Part shown: positions 48,803 to 59,600 of the stretch, piece after piece
How the letters are laid out: every line of letters starts with the position of its first letter
How positions within the stretch are numbered: the stretch's first letter is position 1
Origin: Streptomyces violaceusniger
Lineage (GTDB): Bacteria > Actinomycetota > Actinomycetes > Streptomycetales > Streptomycetaceae
NCBI GenBank assembly: GCA_005405945.1
Contig: BJHW01000002.1
Coordinates: 1,240,001-1,304,000, forward strand
Direction of reading: 5' to 3'
DNA: 64,000 nucleotides
The notes under the pieces: model-generated
Seen by the model: the letters and a program-made list of their open reading frames with translations, nothing else
What the model was told of the DNA's origin: nothing
Databases searched by the model: none
Made by a program: the position numbers and the translations under genes

Positions 48803-51800
48803 ATGAGTGAGACGAAGCTCCGCGACTACCTGAACAGGGTGACGACTGATCTGCACCGCACCCGTCAGCGCCTTCGGGATGTGGAGGCGAAGCAGCGGGA
48901 GCCGATCGCGATCGTGGCGATGAGCTGCCGTTTTCCTGGTGGGGTCACCTCGCCGGAGGAGCTGTGGCGCATCGTCGCCGACGAGATCGACGTGCTCTCA
49001 CCGTTCCCGAAGGACCGGGGCTGGCCCGAGGAGCTGTTCAATGCCGACCCGGACAGCCAGGGGACCAGCTATGTGAACGAGGGCGGGTTCCTGTACGACG
49101 CCGCGCTCTTCGACCCCGTGTTCTTCGGGATCTCCCCGCGTGAGGCGCTGGCGATGGACCCCCAGCAGCGGCTGCTGCTGGAGACGTCCTGGGAGGTCGT
49201 GGAGCGGGCGGGCATCGACCCGCTGTCTGTCAAGGGCGCCGCGGGCGGCGTGTTCATAGGCGGTGCCAACACGGGGTACGGCGCGGCCGGGGCGATGGAG
49301 GCCGAAGAGGTCGAAGGCCATCTGCTCACAGGGCAACACCCTGCCGTCACCTCCGGCCGGATCTCCTACGTGCTCGGCCTCGAGGGCCCCGCGGTGACGG
49401 TGGACACAGCGTGTTCATCGTCTCTGGTCGCCCTGCACATGGCCGTGCAGGCGCTGCGTCAGGGCGAGTGTGACTTCGCTCTGGCCGGGGGCGTCGCCGT
49501 GATGGCCCTCCCGGGAGGGTTCACCGAGTTCAGCCGCCAACGAGGACTCGCGACCGACGGCCGCTGCAAACCCTTCGCGGCGGCCGCCGACGGCACCAAC
49601 TGGTCCGAGGGCGTCGGCGTGCTGTTCGTGGAGCGGCTGTCGGACGCCCGTCGCAACGGCCACCCGGTGCTGGCCGTCATCCGAGGTTCGGCAATCAACC
49701 AGGACGGCACCAGCAATGGTCTGACGGCTCCCAATGGCCCCTCGCAGCGCAGGGTGATCCGCCAGGCGCTGAAGAACGCCGACCTGACGCCCGCTGATGT
49801 GGATGCGGTGGAGGCGCACGGCACGGGTACGTCGCTGGGCGACCCGATCGAGGCGCAGGCGCTGCTCGCCACCTACGGCAAGGAGCGGCCGGAGGACAAG
49901 CCGCTGTGGCTGGGCGCCCTCAAGTCCAACATCGGCCATACTCAGTGGACGTCGGGTGTGGCCGGGGTCATCAAGATGGTGATGGCCATGCGGCACGGCA
50001 TCCTGCCGAAGACACTCCACGTGGACGAGCCGACACCCCATGTGGACTGGTCGGCGGGGGCCGTGGAGCTGCTCACCGAGGCTCGGCCCTGGCCGGAGAC
50101 AGGCCGGCCCCGCCGGGCGGGGATCTCGGCCTTCGGGATCGGCGGAACCAACGCGCACACCATCATCGAGCAGGCCCCCGAAGCCGAGGAGCCGGAGCCG
50201 GCCGATCCGCAGGCCGGTGCGGGGGGTGAGCCTGCGCCTGCCGCCTCCTCCGTTGTGCCATGGCTGGTCTCCGGCAAGGGCGAGGCCGCGTTGCGGGCGC
50301 AGGCCGGGCGGCTGCACGCGAGTCTGACGGCCCAGGGTGCTTCTCAGGACAACGATCTCGCGCTCGCGTCGGTGGCGGACATCGGCTACTCCCTGGCAGT
50401 GTCCCGGTCGGCGCTCGAGCACCGTGCCGTGGTGATCGGCGAGGACCGCGACAGCCTCCTGCGCGGCCTCCAGGCCGTGGCCAAGGGCGAGATCGCTCCG
50501 GACGTGGTCAAGGGACAGACGGTGAAGCGGCCCAGGACCGTCTTCGTGTTCCCGGGGCAGGGGCGCAGTGGGTGGGTATGGCGGTGGGGCTGCTGGAGTC
50601 CTCGCCGGTGTTCGCCGAGGCGATCGGCGAGTGTGAGTCGGCTCTGTCGGCGTATGTGGACTGGTCGTTGACGGATGTGCTGCGCGGGGCTGAGGGTGCT
50701 CCTGGTTTTGACCGGGTGGATGTGGTGCAGCCGGTGTTGTTCGCGGTGATGGTGTCGCTGGCGAGGCTGTGGCGTTCGGTGGGTGTGGTGCCGGATGCGG
50801 TGATGGGTCACAGTCAGGGTGAGATCGCGGCGGCGTGTGTGGCGGGTGCGCTCTCGCTGGAGGATGCGGCGAAGGTGGTGGCGCTGCGGTCGCAGGCGAT
50901 CGCGGCGAGTCTTGCCGGTCGTGGTGGGATGGTGTCGGTCGGGTTGCCGGTCGACCAGGTCAAGGAGCGCATCGTCTCCTGGGATGGTGCGATCTCGGTG
51001 GCGGCGGTCAACGGCCCCGGTTCGGTCGTGGTCTCCGGTGATCCGGGGGCGCTGGATGAGATGGTGGCCCAGCTGGAGGGCGAGGAGGTGCGGGTCCGCC
51101 GGGTCCCGGTGGACTACGCCTCGCACTCCGCGCATGTGGAGGCGATCCGCGAGGAGCTGCTGAAGGTTCTGGCGGACCTTCAGCCGAGTTCGTCGGAGGT
51201 GCCGTTCTACTCGACGGTGTCCGGTGAGCAGGTCGATACGGCAGGTCTGGACGCGGAGTACTGGTACCGGAACCTGCGGCAGACCGTTGAGCTGGAGTCC
51301 ACGACGCGCACGTTGCTGGATGACGGTCACACGGTCTTCGCCGAGGTGAGCCCGCACCCCGTCCTCACGCTTCCCGTCCAGCAGACGGTGGAGGCCGCTG
51401 AGAAGCGGGCGGTGGTCGTGGGCACGCTGCGGCGGGACGAGGGCGGTCTGGAGCGTTTCCTGACCTCCGCCGCCGAGCTGCACGTCAGTGGCGTCGGCGT
51501 CGACTGGCGGACGGTGTACGAGGGCCGTGGTGCACGGCGGGTGGAGCTGCCGACCTACGCCTTCCAGCGTCAGCGCTACTGGCTGAACTCGGTGGCGACC
51601 GTCGGCGACGTGGGATCGGTGGGTCTCGGGGCGGTGTGGCATCCCCTGCTGGGCGCCGCGGTCTCGCTTGCGGGCGGCGGCGGAGTGTTGTTCAGCGGGC
51701 GGCTGTCGATGGCCACGCACGCCTGGCTCGCCGACCACGCGGTGCAAGGGGTGCCGCTCGTGCCCGGGACCGCCTTCGCGGAGATGGTCGCGCAAGCGGG

Positions 51801-54800
51801 GGACCAGGTCGGGTGCGGCCGGGTCGATGAGCTGGTGCTGCTGGCGCCCTTGGCGGTGCCCGAGCGCGGAGGGGTGCAAATCCAGGTCGAGGTGGGGGAG
51901 GCCGACGCCTCGGGCCATCGCGAGGTGAGCGTGTACTCACGGATGGAGCCGGCCGACGACAAGGCCGACCTCGAGGAGCCGTGGGTGCGGCACGCTCACG
52001 GCGTGCTCACGCCGCCCGGTCCCGCGGCCTCCTTCGACTTCGCGAAGTGGCCGCCCTCCGGGGCCAAGCCTGTCGATATCTCCGGCGGCTACGAGCACGC
52101 CGAGGAGCACGGGCTGCACTACGGCCCCGCGTACCGGGGGTTGCGGCGCGCCTGGAAGCGCGGCGATGCGGTGTTCGCCGAAGTCGAGCTGCCTGAGGAT
52201 CAGCGCGGCATCGCGAAGTACTTCGGTCTGCACCCGGCCCTGTTCGACGCGGCCGTCCAGGCGATCGGCGCGAACAACGCGGTGCGCGGCGGCGACGACG
52301 CGCCGAGCGCGGGCAGTCTGATGCCGTTCTCGTGGCGGGGATTCTCCCTGGAAGCAGTCGGTGCCCAAGCGCTTCGCGTCCGGATCATCCCGGACGGACG
52401 GCAGGCCGTGTCGCTGGCCATGGCCGACACCTCGGGCCGCCCGGTGGCTTCCGTCGATTCCCTCCTCTTCCGGCCCATGCAGGCCGCCACGTTGCAGAAC
52501 ACGGGCCGGACGGCCGGTGACGCGTTGTTGCGCATGGAGTGGACAGCGGGCGCGGTGAAGCCCGCCGAGGGCGTGGCACCCGGCTGGTGGGCGGTGCTGG
52601 TCGACGACTGCCTTGGCGTGGGCGCCGCTCTGGAGGCGGCGGGCACCTACCCCGCCGATGTGTACCCGGACCCCGCGGCGCTGAGTGACACCGTGGCGGC
52701 GGGCACGAGCATGCCCGGAATGGTGGTCCTGCCGGTGGCTTCGAACGGCCCCGCTGTGGTGGACGAGGTCCACACACGGGTCGGTGAGGTGCTGGAGACC
52801 GTTCAGTCATGGGTGGCGGACGACCGGTTCGCGGGCACCCCGCTGGTGGTGCTGACACAGGGGGCCGTTGACACGGGCGACGGTGTGCGGGATCTGGCGG
52901 CTGCGGCGGCATGGGGTTTGGTGCGGTCGGCGCAGTCGGAGCACCCGGGACGGGTCGTGCTGGTCGACACGGATGATGTCGAGCGTGCGGTGAAACTGCT
53001 CGCGGGCGTGGTAACCGCTCGTGAGGAGCAGGTGGTGGTGCGTTCGGGCGAGGTCCGCGTGCCACGTCTGGCCCGCTCGCTGCCCGCGGGCAACGCTCCC
53101 GAGCCGGAGGCGTTCGGTTCCGGCGCCGTGCTGGTGACGGAGGGCACGGGAGCTCTGGGCGGTTTGGTGGCCCGGCATCTGGTGGCCCGGCACGGTGTCA
53201 GGAAGCTGGTGCTGCTGTCCCGCCGTGGTGCGGAGGCGGACGGCGCGGTCGAGTTGCGGGCCGATTTGGAGGCCGCGGACGCCGAGGTGGTGGTCGCGGC
53301 TTGTGACGCCGCGGACCGTGAAGCGCTTGCCGCGGTGTTGACAGGACTGTCCGAGGAGTTCGCGTTGAGCGCCGTAGTGCATGCGGACGAGGTGCTCGAC
53401 GACGGGCTGTTCGCATCGCTGACACGCGAGCGGGCGAGCGCGGTGCTGCGGGCGAAGGTGGACGCGGCCTGGAACCTGCATGAGCTGACCGCGGGCATGG
53501 ACCTGTCGGCGTTCGTGCTGTTCTCATCGACCGCGGGTCTGCTCGGCGCGGCCGGGCAGAGCAACTACGCCGCGGCCAATGTGTTCCTGGACGGCCTCGC
53601 GTCATGGCGTCGTGCTCAGGGACTGCCGGGTGTCTCGCTGGCGTGGGGCCGATGGGCCCAGGACAGCGGAGTGACACAGCGGGAGGAGATCGACAACTGG
53701 CGCTACCAGGTGTCGTGGAAGCCGGTCCCGGACGTGGCCGGGGGCTCGCTGTCAGGGACCTGGCCGGTGGTGGTTCCGGCCTCCCGGGCGGGGGACGAGC
53801 TGGTCTCGGGCGTTGTCGCCGGGCTCGAGCGGCATGGTGCGGATGTGGTCTCGGTCGTGGTGGACGAGCGGGACCTGGACGCGAACGTGCTGGCGGAGCG
53901 GTTGCGCGAGGTCGCCGAGCAGGCGCCCGAGCTAGGCGGTGTCCTGTCGCTGCTGGCCCTGGACGAGGAGCCCTGCCCGGGGCACCCGGCCCTGCCGGGC
54001 GGCTACGCGCTGAGCCTGGCGCTGGTGCGGGCCATGGTCGAGGCGAAGATTCCGGCTCGGCTGTGGAGCGGTACGCGAGGGGCCGTCTCGGTGGGCGGTT
54101 CGGACCGGCTCACCAACCCGGTGCAGGCGATGGTGTCGGCGTTGGGCCGGGTGACCGCGCTGGAGCTGCCGCCGCTGTGGGGCGGTGTGGTCGATCTGCC
54201 CGAGTCGCTGGATGAGCGCGGTGCGGCACGGCTGGCCGGTGTGCTGTCCGTCGTGGGCGGCGAGGACCAGGTCGCGGTGCGTGGTTCCGGTGTCTTCGTA
54301 CGCCGTCTGGTGCGGTCGGCCGCGACCACCGGTAAGGCGAGGTGGCGGGCGCGGGGCACCGTGCTGGTGACCGGTGGCACGGGCGGGCTGGGTGCTCATA
54401 CGGCCCGCTGGCTGGCGCGTAGCGGTGCCGAACATCTGCTGCTGACCAGCCGTCGTGGTCCTGACGCGCCGGGCGCGTCCGAACTGCGCGATGAGCTGGA
54501 GGCGCTGGGAGCCCGGGTGACGGTGGCGGCCTGCGATGTGGCCGACCGTGAGCAGCTGGCCGCGGTGCTGGACACGGTGGAGCGGGAGCATCCGCTGACG
54601 GCGGTCGTGCACGTGGCGGGGGCCACCGGGGTGGTGCCACTGATGGAGACCGGGTTGGCCGATGCCGCCGCCCTGGTATCGGGCAAGGTGGCGGGCGCCC
54701 GCCACCTGGACGAGCTGCTGGGCGACCGGGAGCTTGACGCGTTCGTGCTCTTCTCGTCGGTCTCCGGTATGTGGGGCAGCGGTGGCCAGGCCGCCTACAG

Positions 54801-56558
54801 CGCGGCCAACGCCTATCTGGACGCGCTGGTGGAGGAGCGTCGTGGACGGGGTCTCGTCGGCACGTCCGTGGTCTGGGGCCCCTGGGCCGAGAGCGGCATG
54901 GCGGCGGGGGACGTCTCCGGGGAGCAGCTGGCGCGACGTGGGTTGCCCCGGATGGCGCCGGAGCCGGCGATCGCCGGTCTGGAACGCGCGGTAGCGGGCG
55001 GCGACGGCGTGGTGACGGTCGTGGACGTGGACTGGGAGCGGTTCGCGCCTTCGTTCACCTCGGTCCGGCCCAGCCGGTTCCTGAGCGATCTCTACGAGGT
55101 CCAGCGGCTGGACACGGCATGGAACGATGTGGCGCGCACCGGTCTGGTGCCCCTCTCCTCCGAGGAGGGCCTGGAGCTCTTCGACGCGGGCGTCGTCTCC
55201 GACACGGCCGTGGTGGTTCCCGCCCGGCTGGACATCGGTGTGCTGCGCGCCCAGGGCGCCGCGATGCCCGCCGTGTTCCGTTCCGTCGTCCCGGACGCCC
55301 CCGTCCGCCGTACGGCGCGGGCGGCGGAGTCCGAGGTGGACCAGCCCACCCAGCTGCGGCAGCGGCTGGCCGGGCTGTCGGAGGCCGAGACGGACGAGGT
55401 GCTTCTCGAACTGGTGCGTACCGTCGCCGCCGCGGTGCTCGGGTTCGCATCGCACCATGACATCGACACCGGCCACGAGTTCATGGAGATGGGCTTCAAC
55501 TCCCTTACCGCGGTGGAATTCCGTAACCAGCTCGCTGCCCTTACCGGCCTCCGGCTGAACACCACGGTCGTCTTCGACTACCCGAGCCCGGGCGAGATGG
55601 TGGCCCATCTGCGGCCCCGGCTCGCGGCCGAGGTCGCGGCCGGCCCCGTCAACCGCCAGGTCCAGGAGCGGACCGCCCCGGCCGCTCCGGTCGCCGCGCC
55701 CGCGCCCGTGACCGAGCCCGCTCCCGCGGCACCGCAGGCGGACGACACCCTCGGCTCTCTCTACCGGCAGGCGGCACAGCAGGGTAAGCACAAGGTCGGC
55801 ATGGATCTGCTGGTGAACGCGGCAAGGCTCCGTCCGACCTTCGAGGACCCCGCCGACTTCGAGGGGACCATCAGGCCCGCGCGGCTCTCCCGGGCCCTGG
55901 ACGTCCCCGGCTGGTGTGTTTCTCCTCCCACGTCGCCCTGGGCGGCGTCCACCAGTACGCGCGGTTCGCCGCGCCGTTCCGTGGCAACCGGGACGTGGCG
56001 GCCCTCGGCACCGTGGGGTCCGTCCCGGGGGAGAGCCTTCCGGCCACCCTGGACGCGCTGTTCCGCTTGCAGGCGCGGCTCGTTGCCGAGTATGCCCAGG
56101 GCGACCCGGTCGTCCTGTGCGGCTCCTCGGCCGGCGGAATGTTCGCCCACTCGGTGGCCGCCGCCATGGAGGGCCAGGGCACACCGGCCGCGGGAGTCGT
56201 CCTGATGGACACCTACCTTCCGTACACCACGAAGCTCGGCCAGTTCGAGGACGCCTGGACGAACGAAATGTACGAGCGGGAGGAACTCGTCTCCATGGAC
56301 GGTGTCCGGATGTCCGCCATGGGCTGGTACGTGCATCTGCTCGAGGGGTGGAAGCCGCCGCAGATCTCGGTTCCCAGCCTCCAGGTTCGTGCGACGGAGC
56401 GGGTGCTGGCGGCGGCTCCGGACGCGGATGCGCAGAGCTGGCAGGCGGACTGGCCCGCCGACTCCGCCATCGACGTGCCCGGAGATCACTTCACCATGAT
56501 GGAGAAGCACGCGGACACCACCGCCCAAGCCGTCGAGGACTGGGTGGCCAACCTTTAG
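48803..56558 (+). CDS. Terminal modular polyketide synthase with tandem KR and thioesterase (module K-TE)
   Basis: Final PKS subunit of about 2,585 residues after correction of one-base deletions at about 50560-50563 (G run, inside PGQGAQ) and about 55910. ATG at 48803 starts the docking coiled coil (SETKLRDYLNRVTTDLHRTR). Domain order: KS-AT(methylmalonyl)-DH-KR1-KR2-ACP-TE. Two KRs in one module is exceptional: KR1 has a damaged cofactor loop, while KR2 is intact and A-type. The TE ends the chain, presumably by macrolactonisation, and a strong hairpin follows the stop, consistent with the end of the transcript for genes 1-4. The docking helix matches the tail of gene 3. Confidence 0.93.
50628..51180 (+). 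repeat. Nearly identical methylmalonyl AT tract, module K (copy 2)
   Basis: Second copy of 35558-36110; offset 15,070 bases. Confidence 0.82.
52530..53690 (+). other. First ketoreductase of module K (KR1), degenerate and split
   Basis: The structural half and Rossmann half of a B-type KR (LDD retained), with the Ser/Tyr/Asn residues still visible (LFSSTAG, NYAAAN). The cofactor loop reads TEGTGALGG, with Glu replacing Gly at 53140-53142, and the conserved VVHAAG reads VVHADE (53386-53391). Both changes sit where NADPH binds, so it is probably inactive. The domain stops abruptly after SLAWGRWAQDSGVTQ; its expected C-terminal part reappears only after KR2, at about 55117-55300. Confidence 0.75.
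53691..55117 (+). other. Second ketoreductase of module K (KR2), A-type, apparently inserted
   Basis: A complete KR with its own structural half (from NWRYQVSWKPV) and catalytic half (TGGTGGLG loop, SGMWGSGGQ tryptophan motif, AYSAAN). No LDD, so A-type. Its sequence follows the A-type KRs of modules I and F, and its end (FLSDLYEVQRL) is followed directly by DVARTGLVPLSSEEGLELF, which is the normal tail of KR1. The simplest reading is insertion of about 1.4 kb of A-type KR into KR1 by recombination between modules. Confidence 0.8.
55740..56558 (+). other. Type I thioesterase domain (chain release)
   Basis: C-terminal alpha/beta-hydrolase TE preceded by the usual entry helices (LYRQAAQQ, LLVNAARLRPTF). 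The catalytic triad is visible: Ser 56127-56129 in GSSAGG (the family more often has GHSxGG), Asp 56208-56210 in LMDTYLP, His 56487-56489 in PGDHFTMM. One base is missing at about 55910, near the start of the hydrolase fold. It most likely closes a large macrolactone; hydrolytic release cannot be excluded. Confidence 0.88.
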
Positions 56559-56565
56559 CGGCCCC

Positions 56566-56601
56566 GCGCCCGCCCGGCACCGATGAATGGCGGGCGGGCG
56601 C
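56566..56601 (+). terminator. GC-rich hairpin after the thioesterase gene
   Basis: An 11-bp perfect stem (56566-56576 with 56591-56601) around a 14-base loop begins 8 bases after the stop codon of gene 4. There is no T run, which is common for actinomycete terminators. It suggests that gene 5 has its own transcription start, although the gap before gene 5 is only 112 bases. Confidence 0.5.
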
Positions 56602-56661
56602 CCCACGCCGAAGCCGCGTTCAGCGCGGCACACAGCTTTGACGCAAGGTCTTCCACGAAGC

Positions 56662-56666
56662 AGGAG
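56662..56666 (+). promoter_or_regulatory. Ribosome binding site for the loading PKS gene
   Basis: AGGAG lies 4 bases before GTG 56671 and 13 bases before ATG 56680, which is in the same frame. Neither spacing is ideal; GTG 56671 is used here, and the choice changes only three residues. Confidence 0.5.
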
Positions 56667-56670
56667 TTAG

Positions 56671-59600
56671 GTGAGCAGCATGTTGCGCGGGTCCAGCGAC
56701 TCAGGCGAGTCCGGAATCCAGGCTGGGCCGGATCGCGGCGAGGGCCCAGGCGAACTTCCATCACTCGCACCGGACTTCCGAGAACTGCTGGACCACGAGC
56801 AGCGCAGGGTCCTGTTCGACCTGGTGCGCGCACATGTTGCCGCGGCGCTGCGGTCCGAGTCGCCGCGTACGCTCGACGCGGAGAGCTCGTTCCTCGACCT
56901 GGGTCTTGACTCGCTGGCGGCGGTCAATCTGCACCGCGGACTGGTGGCGGCCACCGGCCTCACGCTGGAGGTGTCGCTCGCCTACGACTACCCGACGCCC
57001 AGTGAGCTGGTGGACCACCTCCACCGGCAGATCTTCCCCGTGGCCACGGACGACACCGCCCCCGCGCGTGCTGTCGTGGGCTCGGACGACCCCATCGCGA
57101 TCGTCGGGATGAGCTGCCGCTTCCCCGGCGGTGTCAACAGCCCCGAGGACCTGTGGAAGGTCGTCTCCGAGGGCGTGGACGCCATCACCCCGTTCCCCAC
57201 CGACCGGGGCTGGGACCTGGCGGCGCTCTACAGCCCGGACCCGGACCGGCCCGGCACCAGCTACGCGACCGAGGGCGGGTTCATCCACGACGCGCCCGAG
57301 TTCGACGCGGAGTTCTTCGGCATATCGCCGCGTGAGGCGCTCGCCATGGACCCGCAGCAGCGGCTGCTGCTGGAGACCAGCTGGGAGGTCTTCGAGCGGG
57401 CCGGCATCGACGTGACCAAGCTGCGGGGGAGCAGGACCGCCGTCTTCACCGGCGCGGAGCACCACGACTACGGGCCCCACCTGCAAAGCACCAAGAGCGG
57501 CCTCGAAGGCTATGCGCTGACCGGAACCGCGGGCAGCCTCGCCGCCGGGCGCATCGCCTACACCTTCGGCTTCGAGGGCCCGGCGTGGACCGTGGACACC
57601 TCGTGCTCCTCGTCGCTGGTCTCCCTGCACCAGGCGGCGCAGTCGCTGCGCCAGGGGGAGTGCGACCTGGCGCTCGCCACCGGTGTCGCCACGATGCCCA
57701 CCCCGGGTGACTTCATCCTCTTCAGCCGCCAGCGCGGGCTCTCCTCCAACGGGCGCTGCAAGGCGTTCGGCGCCGAGGCCGACGGCACCTCGTGGGCCGA
57801 GGGCGTCGGCGTCCTCCTGGTGGAGCGGCTCTCGGATGCCCGGCGCAACGGCCACGAGGTGCTGGCGATCGTGCGTGGCTCCGCCGTCAACCAGGACGGC
57901 GCCAGCAACGGTCTGACGGCCCCCAACGGCCGTTCCCAGCAGCGTGTCATCCGGCAGGCGCTGGCCAACGCCGAGCTGACCGCGGACCAGATCGACGTGA
58001 TCGAGGCGCACGGCACCGGAACCTCGCTCGGCGACCCCATCGAGGCGCAGGCGCTGATCGCCACCTACGGAGAGAGCCGACCGGAGGGACAGCCGGTGTG
58101 GCTGGGGTCCCTCAAGTCGAACATCGGCCACACCCAGGCGGCGGCCGGTGTGGGTGCCGTCATCAAGATGGTGATGGCCATGCGCCACGGGATCCTTCCC
58201 AAGACGCTGCACGTGGAGGTGCCGACCCCGCACGTGGACTGGTCGTCGGGCGGCGTGGCGCTGCTCGCCGAGCAGCGCGCCTGGCCGGAGACCGGGCGGC
58301 CACGCCGTGCCGGTATCTCCTCGTTCGGCATGAGCGGCACCAACGCACACGCCATCATCGAGCAGGCACCGCCGGTGGAGCCCGCCCCCGCGACGGACGA
58401 CGCCGACGAGGACACGGCGTCCCAGCCCGTGTCGTGGCTGGTGTCCGCCAGGAGCGAGGAGGCGCTGCGGGCGCAGGCCGCGCGGCTGCGCGAGCACGTG
58501 GCGCACCACCCCGACGCGCGGCCGGTCGACATCGGATGGTCGTCCGCCGTGACACGTGCCGCACTCAAGTACCGGGGCGTGGTGGTGGCCTCCGACCGCG
58601 AGGGGCTGCTGCGCGGCCTCGCCGCGCTCGCCGAGGACACCGACGCGCCAGGCCTGGTGCTGGGCAGGTCCACCGCGCAGCGGATGGCGTTCCTGTTCAC
58701 CGGACAGGGCGCCCAGCGGCTGGGCATGGGCCGCGAGCTCTACGAGACCTACCCGCTCTTCGCCGACGTGTTCGACGAGGCGTGCGACTATCTGGAGGTG
58801 CGCCTGGGCACCTCGGTGCTCGACGTGGTCCTCGGCCCCGAGGACGACGACGCGGCCGCCGTCACCGGTGACGAGCTCGACCAGACGATGTTCGCCCAGG
58901 CCGGGCTGTTCGCCTTCGAGGTGGCCCTGTTCCGCCTGCTGGAGTCCTGGGGCGTGCGCCCCGACTTCCTGATGGGGCACTCGGTGGGCGAGATCGCCGC
59001 GGCCCACGTCGCCGGGGTGCTGTCCCTGGAGGACGCGTGCGCCCTGGTGGCGGCCCGCGGGCGGCTGATGCAGGAACTGCCCGAGGGCGGCGCGATGGTG
59101 GCCGTCCAGGCGTCGGAGCAGGAGGTGGCCGGAGGCCTGGAGGGCCGCGAGGACCAGGTGTCGCTGGCGGCGCTGAACGGCCCCACCTCGGTGGTGCTCT
59201 CCGGCGACGAGGACGCGGTGCTGGAACTCGCCGCCCACTGGGAGGCCCAGGGCCGCAAGACCAAGCGGCTGCGGGTGAGCCACGCGTTCCACTCCCCCGG
59301 ATGGACGCCATGCTGGAGGAGTTCGGCCAGATCGCCGCCTGCCTGGCGTACTCGGCCCCGGCCATCCCGGTCGTCTCCAACGTCAGCGGCGAGGTCGCGG
59401 GCGCCGAACTGGCCACCCCGAGTACTGGGTCCGCCATGTGCGCGAGGCGGTCCGCTTCGACGACGGCATGCGGCAGCTCGCCGAGCAGGGCGTGACCACC
59501 TGCGTGGAGCTCGGCCCCGACGCCGTGCTGACCGCGATGGGCCAGGACTGCCTGGACGCCGTCGGCGCCGACGCGGCCTTCGTGCCCCTGGCCCGCTCCG

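Larger units (their letters stand above)
48896..55620 (+). other. PKS module K (KS - methylmalonyl AT - DH - KR1 - KR2 - ACP)
   Basis: KS about 48896-50180 (Cys 49412-49414) is the most divergent visible, with a shortened DRGWPEELF segment and QWTSG after KSNIGH. AT about 50535-51430 has GHSQGE and YASH, methylmalonyl. DH about 51610-52480 has an intact HAVQGVPLVP motif (His 51736-51738) and a HPALFDAAVQ aspartate motif. KR1 and KR2 are listed separately. ACP about 55345-55620 reads GFNSL, with Asn instead of Asp (55498-55500) before the attachment Ser (55501-55503). Expected product: an alpha-methyl enoyl or, if the DH is unused, a beta-hydroxy thioester. Confidence 0.88.

Noticed and set aside
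56671..57030. The N-terminal carrier of gene 5 as the trailing ACP of the preceding module
   Set aside because: Gene 4 already ends with its own ACP and TE, a hairpin separates the genes, and the ACP is in frame with the following KS. It is a loading ACP.
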